64,000 nucleotides of DNA from Limnohabitans sp. 103DPR2. Its GTDB lineage: Bacteria > Pseudomonadota > Gammaproteobacteria > Burkholderiales > Burkholderiaceae_C. The stretch spans positions 1,240,001 through 1,304,000 of the forward strand of contig NZ_CP011834.1 of the NCBI RefSeq assembly GCF_001412575.1. Direction: 5' to 3'. The notes beneath the pieces are model-generated. The model searched no databases, was not told where the DNA came from, and saw nothing but the letters and a program-made list of their open reading frames with translations. How positions within the stretch are numbered: the first letter of the stretch is position 1; the number at the start of each line of letters is the position of its first letter. Below, one piece after another: positions 1 through 9,078 of the stretch. Both the position numbers and the translations under genes were made by a program.

Positions 1-2
1 GC

Positions 3-1361
3 ATTGCCAACTCAGGCGGTGCAGGACGTTTGATGGCTGAATGGATTGTGGGCGGCGAGCCCAGTGTTGACTTGTGGGATGTGGATGTAAGGCGGTTTGG
101 TCCGTTCACAGGCAACCGAAAAGCATTGTCTGAAAGAACGGCAGAAACTTTGGGGCTGCATTACGCGATGCGTTGGCCGCGCCAAGAGTTAGAGACAGTT
201 CGGCCTTTGCGTTGTTCGCCTCTTTATGACATTTTGGCGGCAAAAGGTGCTGTATTTGGCAGCAAGAATGGTTGGGAACGTGTGAACTATTTCCGTCCTG
301 CAGGCGCTGCACCAGCACGCGATACGTTGGACACGCCAGATTGGTTGCCATGGATGCAAGCTGAGCAGAGGGCCACACGGGAAGCTGTGGCACTCTACGA
401 TCAGAGCTCCTTCTCCAAGTTATGGGTGCAAGGCCCTGATGCTTTGAGTTTCTTGCAGCACATGTGTGCCAACGACATGGATGTTGCCATCGGCAAAATG
501 GTTTACACCCCTTTGCTGAACGATCGGGGTGGTTTTGAAAGCGATCTGACAGTGATTCGTTTGACCACCGACCGGTTCATGGTTGTCACAGGTTCAGGGC
601 AAACCACGCGTGATTTGGATTGGCTGCAACGCCACGTCACACAGGACATGCGCGTCTACATCAATGATGTGTCGGCGCAGTATTGCGTGCTGTCTTTGAT
701 GGGGCCCAACTCGACCGCCTTGATGGCGCGTGTGTGCCCCGACGATTTGTCGCCAGCCAGCTTGCCTTTTGCACACACACGCGAAGTGGATGTGGGCCAT
801 GCCAAAGTTCGCGCAGCGCGCATGAGTTATGTGGGCGGACCGGGTTATGAGTTGTACGTCCCTGTTGAAATGACGCGCCACGTTTATTTGACCTTGCAAG
901 GCGCAGGTGTCGATTTGGGTTTGCGTGACGCGGGTTATTACGCCCTCGATGCGTTGCGCATCGAAAGGCAGCGAAGGGCCTGGGGCGCGGAAATGGGTCC
1001 TGATGAAACGCCTTTTGAAGCTGGCTTGTGGGCCGGCGTCAAATTGGACAAGATGTCTGATTTCAAAGGCAAGCAAGCATTGCTTGCACGCAAAACACAA
1101 GGAAACTCAACTTTGGACAAGAAGTTGGTGAAGATCGTCGCCAAATCACCTGAACATTACTTATGGGGTGGTGAGCCCCTGAACGTGAAGGGGAAGTTTG
1201 TCGGTGAAATTACCTCAGCAGGTTGGGGCTATGAAGCTGGGGCCATGGTGGCTTTGGGTTACATCCGAGGTGATTGGGCCCGCCAACCCATTGACCAATT
1301 GCAGGCGCAAGCCGAGTTGTGGGGTGTCCCCATTGATGTGGTGATTCATGAAGCCAACTAA
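3..1361 (+). CDS. dimethylglycine/sarcosine dehydrogenase-like FAD oxidoreductase with GcvT-type C-terminus (5' end missing)
   Basis: This is the 3' part of a gene that begins before the window. The reading frame is open from the first bases, and in-frame codons upstream of the first ATG (position 30) encode IANSGGAGRL, a family-like stretch just before the end of the FAD domain. About 450 codons remain of a family that is usually about 800 residues long. What remains is the aminomethyltransferase (GcvT-like) folate-binding part, with YELYVP and the later EMGPDETPFEAGL segment. Family members oxidatively demethylate N-methylated glycines and hand the methyl group to tetrahydrofolate. The exact substrate cannot be read from this half. 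A Rieske oxygenase 2.7 kb downstream would fit methylated-amine metabolism, but that link is inference. Confidence 0.8.
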   Translation: MANSGGAGRLMAEWIVGGEPSVDLWDVDVRRFGPFTGNRKALSERTAETLGLHYAMRWPRQELETVRPLRCSPLYDILAAKGAVFGSKNGWERVNYFRPAGAAPARDTLDTPDWLPWMQAEQRATREAVALYDQSSFSKLWVQGPDALSFLQHMCANDMDVAIGKMVYTPLLNDRGGFESDLTVIRLTTDRFMVVTGSGQTTRDLDWLQRHVTQDMRVYINDVSAQYCVLSLMGPNSTALMARVCPDDLSPASLPFAHTREVDVGHAKVRAARMSYVGGPGYELYVPVEMTRHVYLTLQGAGVDLGLRDAGYYALDALRIERQRRAWGAEMGPDETPFEAGLWAGVKLDKMSDFKGKQALLARKTQGNSTLDKKLVKIVAKSPEHYLWGGEPLNVKGKFVGEITSAGWGYEAGAMVALGYIRGDWARQPIDQLQAQAELWGVPIDVVIHEAN

Positions 1362-1425
1362 AGCCTGTTGCGGGCAGGCATAATTTGACCTGTGCCCCTG
1401 TGGATGTTTGGGCGTAGGAATTTGA

Positions 1426-2256
1426 ATGACTTTATTGGCGATTTTGTTGGGCACCTTGGCCGCTGGCATTGGCAGTGTGTGGCTTGCGGCGTGGCTCAGC
1501 TTTGGCATTGTGAGCCGCTACACGCAGCACATGCTCAGTTTGGCTGCAGGCGCTTTGCTCGCCACAGCCTTTTTGCACCTGTTGCCCGAAGCCTTCGAGG
1601 CTGGCGTTGAACCCCACAACCTGTTTGTCACGCTGCTGTTTGGTTTGCTCTTTTTCTTCTTGCTCGACAAAGCCGAGTTGTGGCATCACGGTCATGAACA
1701 CCACCATGGCGATGCGCACCATGGCCATCATCATGACGATGATCACGACCATGCAGCCGACGCTTCACACAATCATGACACGCATGCCAAACCAATGGCT
1801 GGTGGTTGGGCCATTTTGGCTGGCGACAGCGTCCATTGCTTTGGCGATGGCGTCTTGATTGCTTCGGCCTTTATGGTCGATTTGCGCTTGGGTGTTGTGG
1901 CTGCCTTGGCCGTGCTGGCGCACGAAGTGCCGCACCACATGGGCGATTTGGTGGTGTTGAACGAAGGTTCCCGCAGCCGTCAAACAGCCATTTTGAAAGT
2001 GACGCTGGCAGGTGCAATCACGGCATTGGGCGGCGTGGCAGGCTACGTCTTGCTAGACCAGTTGCATGGCATCTTGCCTTACATGCTGGCCATTGCAAGC
2101 AGCAGTTTCATCTATGTGGCGCTGGCCGACCTGATTCCACAACTTCAAAAGCGCCTGAGCTCTCGCGAGACGGCCGCACAAATTGTGTGGTTGGTGTCTG
2201 GCATGGCTTTGGTGAGTGGCGTGAGCATGCTGGCCCACGCTTCAAGCCTGCACTGA
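1426..2256 (+). CDS. ZIP-family divalent metal transporter with His-rich loop
   Basis: This is a 276-residue inner-membrane metal transporter of the ZIP family, probably taking up or moving zinc or a similar divalent ion into the cytoplasm. The sequence shows a hydrophobic N-terminal segment group, then a loop at about residues 87-120 packed with His and Asp, which is typical of the metal-sensing loop between TM3 and TM4. The conserved transport helices follow, with HCFGDG (about 137-142) and HEVPHHMGD (about 166-174) carrying the metal-binding His, Glu and Asp residues. An AGGAA ribosome site lies five bases before the ATG. The gene converges on the rhodanese gene with only nine bases between them. 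The metal specificity is not shown by the sequence. Confidence 0.88.
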   Translation: MTLLAILLGTLAAGIGSVWLAAWLSFGIVSRYTQHMLSLAAGALLATAFLHLLPEAFEAGVEPHNLFVTLLFGLLFFFLLDKAELWHHGHEHHHGDAHHGHHHDDDHDHAADASHNHDTHAKPMAGGWAILAGDSVHCFGDGVLIASAFMVDLRLGVVAALAVLAHEVPHHMGDLVVLNEGSRSRQTAILKVTLAGAITALGGVAGYVLLDQLHGILPYMLAIASSSFIYVALADLIPQLQKRLSSRETAAQIVWLVSGMALVSGVSMLAHASSLH

Positions 2257-2265
2257 CTGGCAATT

Positions 2266-3123
2266 TCAAGACTTGGCGCAGGGCAGGCCAGGTGTGTTGC
2301 ACCATTCACTCCAGCTGCCTGGGTACAAACGGGTCACACCCAAGCCCGCCAACTCCATGGCCAAAATATTGGGCACCGTACTGACGCCACTGCCGCAGTG
2401 ATGCACCACCGTTGACGCGTCGCGACCCGCCAAGAGTGTTTCAAATTCTGCGCGCAGCACTTGCGGTGATTTGAAAAAACCTTCAGCGGTGAGGTTTTCA
2501 TTGAAGGGGCGGTTCAGCGCACCAGGGATGTGGCCCGCCACAGGGTCGATGGGTTCCATTTCGCCGCGATAGCGTGCAGCACCCCGCGCATCGATGATGG
2601 TGAGATTGGCATGACCCACTTGGGGTGCCAGGTCGGCGGTGCTGACCCATTCGCGCAGCGCGGGTTTCAAGGCAAACTTAGATGAAGCTTGCGCAGGTAA
2701 AGCAGCGCCAGAATCGACAGCGCCGCCCACGGCTTGCCAAGCTTGCAATCCGCCGTCGAGCACCGCCACGGCATCATGGCCTAGCCATTTCAGCATCCAC
2801 CACAAACGGCCGCAATAGTTTGCACCGTTGCGGTCGTAGACCACAGCTTGCATCTCGTTGGTGAACCCTAAACTGCCAAGCCACGCCGCAAATGTTTCGC
2901 GTGAAGGCAGGGGATGGCGGCCGCCGTTGACGGCTGTGGGGCCATGTGTGCTCAGGTTGCGATCTAAATGCGCTTGGCGCGCACCTTGAATGCGCACTGT
3001 TGCAAACATCACGTCGGCCATTTCAGGCTTCATCAAATCGCAACTGCAATCGAACACCATGAAGGCTTGTCCAGAGGCTTGAAGTTCTTTGAGTTGTTGG
3101 ACGGAAATGAGGGTGGTGTACAT
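2266..3123 (-). CDS. sulfurtransferase with tandem rhodanese domains
   Basis: This two-domain rhodanese-family protein of about 285 residues transfers sulfane sulfur from thiosulfate or 3-mercaptopyruvate to a thiophilic acceptor in the cytoplasm. The N-terminal domain is the non-catalytic one. The C-terminal domain carries GHIPGALNRPF and the active-site loop HHCGSGVS, with the catalytic Cys at about residue 243. The CGSGV type of loop is nearer to 3-mercaptopyruvate sulfurtransferases (SseA) than to classical rhodanese, but the substrate is inference. I chose the ATG at 3123 because AAAGG lies about nine bases upstream. An in-frame ATG at 3132 abuts that site, and the open frame continues to 3174 inside the upstream gene. 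It probably shares a transcript with the DMT gene and Rieske gene upstream. Confidence 0.85.
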   Translation of the reverse strand: MYTTLISVQQLKELQASGQAFMVFDCSCDLMKPEMADVMFATVRIQGARQAHLDRNLSTHGPTAVNGGRHPLPSRETFAAWLGSLGFTNEMQAVVYDRNGANYCGRLWWMLKWLGHDAVAVLDGGLQAWQAVGGAVDSGAALPAQASSKFALKPALREWVSTADLAPQVGHANLTIIDARGAARYRGEMEPIDPVAGHIPGALNRPFNENLTAEGFFKSPQVLRAEFETLLAGRDASTVVHHCGSGVSTVPNILAMELAGLGVTRLYPGSWSEWCNTPGLPCAKS

Positions 3124-3142
3124 CGAATGCATCCTTTCAATA

Positions 3143-4030
3143 TCAGTGGTCTTCAACGGGCAAGGCAACGGCACTGCGTGATCGCAATGCCGTTGCGGCG
3201 ATGGCGCTCAGCACGATGACAATGATGCCGGCCCATCCAATGAGGGGGATTTGATCGCCAAACAAAAACATGCCAAACAAGGCTGAAAAGACGATGCCCG
3301 AATATTGCAGATTGGCCACCACCATGGTGGCGCCGTCGTTGTAGGCGCGGGTCATGCACCATTGACCTAAAGCCGCCAAAATGCCCATCGGCAAAAGCAA
3401 CCACGCTTGTGGCCACACCCACTCGCTGGTGCCGGTAAAGAGCATGCACACAGCGCCTGAGACTGTGGCGCCCAAGGAAAAGTAAAACACAGTGCGCTCG
3501 ACGGGTTCACCTTCGCGGCCCAAAGCAGCAACCTGTAAATAAGCCATGGCTGCAATGACCCCAGAGGACACGCCAATCAAGCCTGCCAGCCACTGATTTT
3601 GTTCAAAGGTGGGACGCAAAATCATCACCACACCGACAAAACCCACCATCACGGTGAGGGCCACTGGAATTTGTTGTTTGGCGTTTTGCAAGGACCCTGC
3701 CCAAATGGTGCTGCCCACCAAAAATGCCGCCACCCAGACACCGCTCATGTAGTTGAGCGTCATGGCGGTGGCCAAGGGCAAATAGGCAATGGCATAAAAC
3801 CATGCAGCCAAGGACGTGACGCCGACCACGGAGCGCCAGAGGTGCATTTTGGGCACGGGGGTTTTGAGTGACATGCCTTTGCGCTTGCAGATGACCGCCA
3901 TGATCAAGGTGCCAATGGCACCGCGGTAGCAAACCAATTCAAAGGTGTTGAAATGCGTGGCTGCAAACTTCACGCAAACACTCATGGTTGAGAAAAACAG
4001 CGAGGCCAGAACCATCCAGAGTGCTTGCAT
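3143..4030 (-). CDS. EamA/DMT-family transporter
   Basis: This is a 295-residue integral membrane protein of the drug/metabolite transporter superfamily, with two EamA repeats of about five helices each. The first starts with a hydrophobic helix at MQALWMVLASLFFS. The family exports or imports small metabolites such as amino acids and related compounds; nothing here fixes the substrate. The start at 4030 is chosen because a GAAG motif precedes it and the longer frame to 4075 would run into the Rieske gene, whose stop codon is five bases upstream. It lies between the Rieske oxygenase and the rhodanese on one strand with tiny gaps, so the three are probably cotranscribed. Confidence 0.85.
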   Translation of the reverse strand: MQALWMVLASLFFSTMSVCVKFAATHFNTFELVCYRGAIGTLIMAVICKRKGMSLKTPVPKMHLWRSVVGVTSLAAWFYAIAYLPLATAMTLNYMSGVWVAAFLVGSTIWAGSLQNAKQQIPVALTVMVGFVGVVMILRPTFEQNQWLAGLIGVSSGVIAAMAYLQVAALGREGEPVERTVFYFSLGATVSGAVCMLFTGTSEWVWPQAWLLLPMGILAALGQWCMTRAYNDGATMVVANLQYSGIVFSALFGMFLFGDQIPLIGWAGIIVIVLSAIAATALRSRSAVALPVEDH

Positions 4031-4035
4031 GCGCT

Positions 4036-5169
4036 TCAGTCGGTAAGGGCGTCGCCCATTTTTCGTCGGTACCACTCGTGGAAATGTTGCATGCCATCTT
4101 CCATGGGACTTTGATAGGGGCCCACTTCGTTGTCGCCTCGTTTCAACAAGGCTTTGCGACCGGCGTCCATGCGTTCGCCAATTTCATCGTCCTCAATGCA
4201 TGTTTCCATGTACGCGGCTTGCTGTGCTTCTACAAACTCACGCTCAAAGGCAACGATTTCTTCGGGGTAGTAAAACTCCACCATGTTCAGCGTTTTTTCG
4301 GGGCTGATGGGGTGCAGTGTGGACACCGTCAAAACATGCGGATACCACTCCACCATGATGTGGGGGTAGTAGGTGAGCCAGATGGCGCCGAATTCGGGAA
4401 CGGCACCTTGGCGGTATTGCATGAGTTGCTCTTGCCAGCGTTTGTAGACCGGGCTGCCTGCTTTTCCCAAACGGTTAGCGATTCCAACCGTTTGCACCGA
4501 AAACTCTTTTTGGAATTGCCAATTGAGGTCGTCACAGGTCACGAAATTGCCCAAGCCAGGATGGAAGGGCTCGACGTGATAGTCCTCGAGGTAAACCTCG
4601 ATGAAGGTTTTCCAGTTGTAGTTGCACTCGTGCATCTCAACGTGATCGAGTTTGAAGCCCGTGAAGTCAAGGGCGGCGCGAGGGCCCATGCCGGCCAAAT
4701 CGGCGGTCACATCGCGGCCATTGCCTTCAAAGAGCAAGCCATTCCATTCTTGGAGTGGGTAGTTTTGAAGGTTCAGGCAAGGGTCTTGGGCAAAGTGTGG
4801 GGCACCCAGCAAGTTGCCAGAAGGTGCATAAGTCCAACGGTGAAGTGGGCAAACAATGTTGCCACCCGCGCTGCCTTTTTGTTGGGTATGAAGTGAACCA
4901 CGTCCTTGCAGCATGACCGCTTGGCGGTGCCTGCAAATGTTGGAGATCAATTCGACGCCGCGCTCGGACCGAACCAAGGCACGGCCACCGGCCTCTTGGG
5001 GCAGGGCATGGTAGTCCCCGATTTCGGGAACGGACAGTTGATGACCCACGTACTTGGGGCCTTGCTGAAAAATGCTTTTCAGCTCGCGCTGAAACAGCGC
5101 GTCATCAAAGTAGCTTGAAACTGGTAGTTGGCTTGCGGCCTGCTGCAGTTGAAGACTTAAATCAGACAT
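4036..5169 (-). CDS. Rieske non-heme iron oxygenase, large (catalytic) subunit
   Basis: This is a 377-residue ring-hydroxylating or demethylating oxygenase alpha subunit. Residues about 45-125 form the Rieske domain. The [2Fe-2S] ligands are the pairs C79-R-H81 and C107-P-L-H110, with 25 residues between the pairs, longer than the usual 16-17. The catalytic domain has the mononuclear iron ligands in LEDYHVEPFHP (H198 and H203), with the bridging Asp at 196. Related enzymes hydroxylate aromatics or demethylate quaternary amines such as glycine betaine or carnitine. No ferredoxin or reductase gene lies beside it, so electron partners must be encoded elsewhere. It is probably the first gene of an operon with the DMT transporter and the rhodanese. 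Confidence 0.85.
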   Translation of the reverse strand: MSDLSLQLQQAASQLPVSSYFDDALFQRELKSIFQQGPKYVGHQLSVPEIGDYHALPQEAGGRALVRSERGVELISNICRHRQAVMLQGRGSLHTQQKGSAGGNIVCPLHRWTYAPSGNLLGAPHFAQDPCLNLQNYPLQEWNGLLFEGNGRDVTADLAGMGPRAALDFTGFKLDHVEMHECNYNWKTFIEVYLEDYHVEPFHPGLGNFVTCDDLNWQFQKEFSVQTVGIANRLGKAGSPVYKRWQEQLMQYRQGAVPEFGAIWLTYYPHIMVEWYPHVLTVSTLHPISPEKTLNMVEFYYPEEIVAFEREFVEAQQAAYMETCIEDDEIGERMDAGRKALLKRGDNEVGPYQSPMEDGMQHFHEWYRRKMGDALTD

Positions 5170-5343
5170 GGGTGACCTGACCTAGAGACTCCCCCTATGA
5201 AGGGGCAGGGACAATGCGGGGCCTTGAGGGCTGACCGCGAAAAAAACGGACCGAAGCCCGCGAAGAAGGGGAATTGTACCCTCAGGTCAGCAATTTCGGG
5301 GTGAAGTCGCCCTAAAATGCCCTTCTTTAGATCTAATTCAGCC

Positions 5344-5598
5344 ATGCCCAAAGCCACTCCTACCCCAGCCAAAGCGCAGGCCGATCAGGCCGTTCCTGAA
5401 AGCTACGAAGAGGCGGTTCAAGAGCTGGAGCAGTTGTTGGCCAAACTCGAATCCGGTCAATTGCCTTTGGATCAGCTGCTGACGCATTACCAAAGAGGCG
5501 CAACTTTGCTGGCCTATTGCCGCGAACGTTTGGCCGCCATCGAAACCCAAATCAGCGTTTTAGATGAGGGCAGTTTGAAACCTTGGGACGGCGTATGA
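5344..5598 (+). CDS. xseB: exodeoxyribonuclease VII small subunit
   Basis: This 84-residue protein is the small subunit of exonuclease VII, which degrades single-stranded DNA to oligonucleotides together with XseA. The family core is clear: [19 protein letters not shown] followed by [13 protein letters not shown] and a C-terminal helix. I chose the ATG at 5344 (MPKAT) because XseB proteins usually start with a short charged leader. An in-frame ATG at 5317 would add nine residues. The stop overlaps the ispA start as ATGA, so the two are translationally coupled in the widespread xseB-ispA-dxs operon. Confidence 0.92.
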   Translation: MPKATPTPAKAQADQAVPESYEEAVQELEQLLAKLESGQLPLDQLLTHYQRGATLLAYCRERLAAIETQISVLDEGSLKPWDGV

Positions 5599-6542
5599 GC
5601 GACTCTTTTTCTGGCAACTTCAATTTCAAAGCTTGGTCGGAAGCCCGACTGGCGCAAGTCGAGCAGCAACTCAAACAAGGCATTGATGGGCATTCCCCCG
5701 CTGGTTTGGGTGAAGCCATGCGCTATGCCGTTTTGGACGGCGGCAAACGTTTGCGCCCCTTGCTGGTTTTGGCTGCAGCAGAAGCCATTGGTGTGGACTT
5801 AGAAGCCGCCAGTGTGTCTGATCAGCCTGCCGCCATTGCCGCATTGCGTGCTGCATGCGCCATTGAATTGATTCATGCGTATTCCTTGGTTCACGATGAC
5901 ATGCCTTGCATGGACAACGATGTGTTGCGCCGCGGCAAGCCCACGGTTCATGTGAAATACGGTGAGGCGCAGGCCTTGTTGGTGGGTGATGGCTTGCAAG
6001 CCTTGGCTTTTGAATACCTCACGCCATTGGATGGCAGCACCGAGTTGGAAGTTCAGGCTTTGCAAGTTGGCTTGTTGGCCCGAGCTGCGGGCTACCAAGG
6101 CATGGCAGGCGGCCAAGCCATTGACTTGGCCAGCGTTGGATTGCCCTTGACCGAAGCGCAACTGCGCCAAATGCATCGCCTCAAAACCGGCGCCTTGTTG
6201 TTGTGCAGCGTGCAAATGGGTGCCGTCTGTGCGGGCAAGCCCAGCACCTTGGTGATGGACGCATTGTCGCAATACGCCCAATGCTTGGGTCTGGCTTTTC
6301 AGGTGGTTGACGACATTTTGGATGTCACCTCAGACTCGGCCACCTTGGGCAAAACTGCTGGCAAAGATGCCGCGGCCGACAAACCCACTTATGTGTCTTT
6401 GCTAGGTCTTGCCAAAGCGCAAGAACTGGCAGAACAACTTCATGCTGAATCGCTGGCCGCATTGACTGCCAGCGGTTTGAACGCCACAGCCACAGCCGCT
6501 TTGCGCGCCTTGGCCAGCCAAGTGGTGGAACGGAAAAATTAA
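5595..6542 (+). CDS. ispA: (2E,6E)-farnesyl diphosphate synthase
   Basis: This 315-residue cytosolic polyprenyl synthase condenses dimethylallyl diphosphate with two isopentenyl diphosphates to make farnesyl diphosphate for quinones and undecaprenyl lipids. The first Asp-rich motif is DDMPCMDND, with the two extra residues typical of bacterial FPP synthases. The second is [16 protein letters not shown] precedes the first motif, as in the family. The start is the ATG of the ATGA overlap with xseB; an earlier in-frame ATG at 5583 would lie inside xseB. Only one base separates its stop from the dxs start. Confidence 0.95.
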   Translation: MSDSFSGNFNFKAWSEARLAQVEQQLKQGIDGHSPAGLGEAMRYAVLDGGKRLRPLLVLAAAEAIGVDLEAASVSDQPAAIAALRAACAIELIHAYSLVHDDMPCMDNDVLRRGKPTVHVKYGEAQALLVGDGLQALAFEYLTPLDGSTELEVQALQVGLLARAAGYQGMAGGQAIDLASVGLPLTEAQLRQMHRLKTGALLLCSVQMGAVCAGKPSTLVMDALSQYAQCLGLAFQVVDDILDVTSDSATLGKTAGKDAAADKPTYVSLLGLAKAQELAEQLHAESLAALTASGLNATATAALRALASQVVERKN

Positions 6543-6543
6543 C

Positions 6544-8388
6544 ATGCTTGAATCGATTCATTCACCTGCCGATCTGCGAAAACTGCAGCGCAGTGATTTG
6601 CCGCGCTTGGCCGACGAAGTGCGTCAATGTGTTTTGGACAACGTGTCTAAAACCGGCGGGCACCTGAGCTCCAATTTGGGCACGGTGGAACTGACCGTCG
6701 CTTTGCACTACGTCTTCAACACTCCTGAAGATCGCATCGTGTGGGACGTCGGTCATCAAACGTATCCGCACAAAATTTTGACGGGCCGTCGTGAACGCAT
6801 GCCGACATTGCGCCAGCTGGGCGGCTTGTCAGGCTTTCCGCGTCGCGACGAAAGCGAGTACGACACCTTTGGCACAGCGCACTCTTCGACCAGTATTTCT
6901 GCAGCCTTGGGCATGGCCATTGCGGCACGCCAAAAGGGCGAGTCACGCCATGCGATTGCGGTCATTGGCGATGGCGCCATGACAGCGGGCATGGCCTTTG
7001 AAGCCATGAACAACGCGGGCATTGAAGATTGCAAATTGTTGGTGATCTTGAATGACAACGACATGTCCATCAGCCCACCGGTTGGGGCGCTGAATCGCTA
7101 CTTGGCACAACTGATGAGTGGTCGTTTTTATTCAACGGCCAAGAACATGGGCAAGAACGTTTTAAAGAGCGCGCCGCCCCTGTTTGAATTGGCCAAGCGC
7201 TTTGAACAACATGCCAAAGGCATGGTGGTTCCAGCCACGATGTTTGAGCAATTTGGTTTCAACTACATTGGCCCCATCGATGGCCATGATTTGGACTCGC
7301 TCATTCCCACGCTGGAAAACATCAAGCAACTGAAGGGCCCGCAGTTCCTGCACGTGATTACCAAAAAAGGGCAGGGCTACAAGCTGGCTGAGGACGACCC
7401 CGTGAACTATCACGGTCCTGGCAAGTTCGATCCCAAGGTGGGTTTGGTGCCCGCAGCGACGGCCCCCAAGCCTGCTTTCATGCACATTTTTGGCCAGTGG
7501 CTTTGTGACATGGCCGCCCAAGATACGCGTTTGGTGGGCATCACGCCCGCAATGCGTGAAGGCTCGGGCATGGTGGAGTTTCACAAGCGCTTTCCCGACC
7601 GTTATTACGATGTGGGCATTGCCGAACAGCATGCCGTGACGTTTGCAGCCGGCTTGGCCTGCGAAGGTTTAAAACCAGTGGTGGCCATTTACTCCACCTT
7701 TTTGCAACGTGGCTACGACCAATTGATCCACGACGTGGCATTGCAAAACTTGCCCGTGGTCTTTGCCCTGGACCGTGCTGGTTTGGTGGGCGCTGATGGC
7801 GCGACGCACGCCGGTGCTTACGACATTGCCTATTTGCGTTGCATTCCCAACATGTCGGTGGCATGTCCCAGTGATGAGCGTGAATGCCGTTTGTTGCTCA
7901 GCACCGCTTATGCTCAAAATCACCCGGTGGCAGTGCGGTATCCGCGGGGTGCAGGTGTCGGAATGGATGCAGGTCAAGACTTGAAAACACTTGAATTTGG
8001 CAAGGCAGAGATCAGACGAGAAGGTCAAAGCCTTTGTATCTTGGCCTTTGGAACGCTTCTGTATCCCGCGTTGCAGGTTGCCGAGAAGCTCAATGCCACG
8101 GTGGTCAACATGCGGTGGGCCAAGCCCTTGGACCTTGAAATGGTCTTGCGAATCACTGCTGGCCACGATCGCATTGTGACCGTTGAGGACGCCAGCGTGA
8201 TGGGTGGGGCTGGAAGTGCGGTCTGTGAGGCACTTCAAAAAGCGGATGTTCTAAAACCTGTCTTGAACTTGGGGCTTTCTGACGAGTTCATTGAGCATGG
8301 TGACCCAGCAAAGTTAATGGCTTTGCAAGGGCTGGATGCGGCTGGCATCGAGGCTGCCATCGCGAAAAAATGGCCCCAATCAGTCTGA
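6544..8388 (+). CDS. dxs: 1-deoxy-D-xylulose-5-phosphate synthase
   Basis: This 614-residue thiamine diphosphate enzyme condenses pyruvate with glyceraldehyde 3-phosphate, the first step of the MEP isoprenoid pathway. The sequence shows the transketolase-like N-terminal domain with HLSSNLG and [17 protein letters not shown]. The ThDP/Mg motif begins at GDGAMTAG and ends at ILNDNDMSI. The pyrimidine-binding domain has [17 protein letters not shown], and a transketolase C-terminal domain follows. Length is normal for Dxs. It is the last gene of xseB-ispA-dxs, so the same transcript makes the precursors and the synthase that uses them. Confidence 0.97.
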   Translation: MLESIHSPADLRKLQRSDLPRLADEVRQCVLDNVSKTGGHLSSNLGTVELTVALHYVFNTPEDRIVWDVGHQTYPHKILTGRRERMPTLRQLGGLSGFPRRDESEYDTFGTAHSSTSISAALGMAIAARQKGESRHAIAVIGDGAMTAGMAFEAMNNAGIEDCKLLVILNDNDMSISPPVGALNRYLAQLMSGRFYSTAKNMGKNVLKSAPPLFELAKRFEQHAKGMVVPATMFEQFGFNYIGPIDGHDLDSLIPTLENIKQLKGPQFLHVITKKGQGYKLAEDDPVNYHGPGKFDPKVGLVPAATAPKPAFMHIFGQWLCDMAAQDTRLVGITPAMREGSGMVEFHKRFPDRYYDVGIAEQHAVTFAAGLACEGLKPVVAIYSTFLQRGYDQLIHDVALQNLPVVFALDRAGLVGADGATHAGAYDIAYLRCIPNMSVACPSDERECRLLLSTAYAQNHPVAVRYPRGAGVGMDAGQDLKTLEFGKAEIRREGQSLCILAFGTLLYPALQVAEKLNATVVNMRWAKPLDLEMVLRITAGHDRIVTVEDASVMGGAGSAVCEALQKADVLKPVLNLGLSDEFIEHGDPAKLMALQGLDAAGIEAAIAKKWPQSV

Positions 8389-8426
8389 AGGGTAAACCCC
8401 TTCGCTCGGCGCTTCAATTTTTTTTT
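8387..8426 (+). terminator. possible weak terminator after dxs
   Basis: A hairpin GAAGGG-TAAAC-CCCTTC begins inside the dxs stop codon. A run of nine T residues follows, but about 14 bases further on (8418-8426), so the geometry is poor for an intrinsic terminator. It may reduce read-through from dxs into the TRAP genes. Confidence 0.3.
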
Positions 8427-8460
8427 ACAATCAGCGGTTGTTACTTTTCCTGGAGTCTTT

Positions 8461-9078
8461 ATGGAATCCCTGTTAGCGCTGTCCAAACGGATAGACAAAT
8501 TCAGTGAGTGGGTGGGTCGTTGGGTGGCTTGGTTGGTTTTGGCAGCCGTGCTCATCAGCGCTGGCAATGCGGTCGTTCGCAAAGCTTTCAACACCAGCTC
8601 CAACGCTTTTCTTGAAATTCAGTGGTACTTGTTTGCTGCTGTGTTCATGTTGGCTGCGGGGTACACCTTGCTCCGACAAGAGCACGTCAAGATTGACGTT
8701 GTGTCGGGACGTTTTTCTAAACGCACCCAAATCTGGATTGACATTGTCGGCATCACTTTTTTCTTGCTGCCCTTTGTTTTTTACATCATTAAGTTGGCCA
8801 TGCCTTTGGTCATCAATGCCTACGTCAGCAACGAAATGTCTTCCAATGCCGGCGGCCTGATTCGCTGGCCTGTGTTTGCTTTGTTGCCTTTGGGCTTGTT
8901 GTTATTGGGCATTCAGGCCATTTCCGAACTCATCAAGCGCGTGGCGTTCTTGCAGGGCATGATTCCCGATCCCAGTAAAAAACAAGGTGCCAAAACACCT
9001 GAAGAAGAATTCGCAGAGTTCTTGTTGCAAAAAGAAGTTGCTGCCCGTGAAGCTGCACAAATGGGAGCCCAAAAATGA
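8461..9078 (+). CDS. TRAP transporter small permease (DctQ type)
   Basis: This 205-residue inner-membrane protein has four predicted helices of the DctQ family (for example the stretches near residues 16-35, 55-70, 90-110 and 138-160) and a charged C-terminal tail. It pairs with the large permease encoded next to it in Na+-driven, binding-protein-dependent uptake. GGAG lies about eight bases before the ATG. Its stop overlaps the start of the large subunit as ATGA. The N-terminal charged helix and the WYLFAAVFMLAAGYTL segment are typical of the family. Confidence 0.88.
   Translation: MESLLALSKRIDKFSEWVGRWVAWLVLAAVLISAGNAVVRKAFNTSSNAFLEIQWYLFAAVFMLAAGYTLLRQEHVKIDVVSGRFSKRTQIWIDIVGITFFLLPFVFYIIKLAMPLVINAYVSNEMSSNAGGLIRWPVFALLPLGLLLLGIQAISELIKRVAFLQGMIPDPSKKQGAKTPEEEFAEFLLQKEVAAREAAQMGAQK

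Noticed and set aside
3988..4896. 302-codon open frame on the plus strand
   Set aside because: It is antisense to the Rieske oxygenase gene, has no recognisable motif and reflects codon bias of the true gene.
5173..5292. TGACCTGA and TCAGGTCA in the gap between the Rieske gene and xseB
   Set aside because: These eight-base inverted matches lie over 100 bases apart and can occur by chance; nothing else supports a shared operator.
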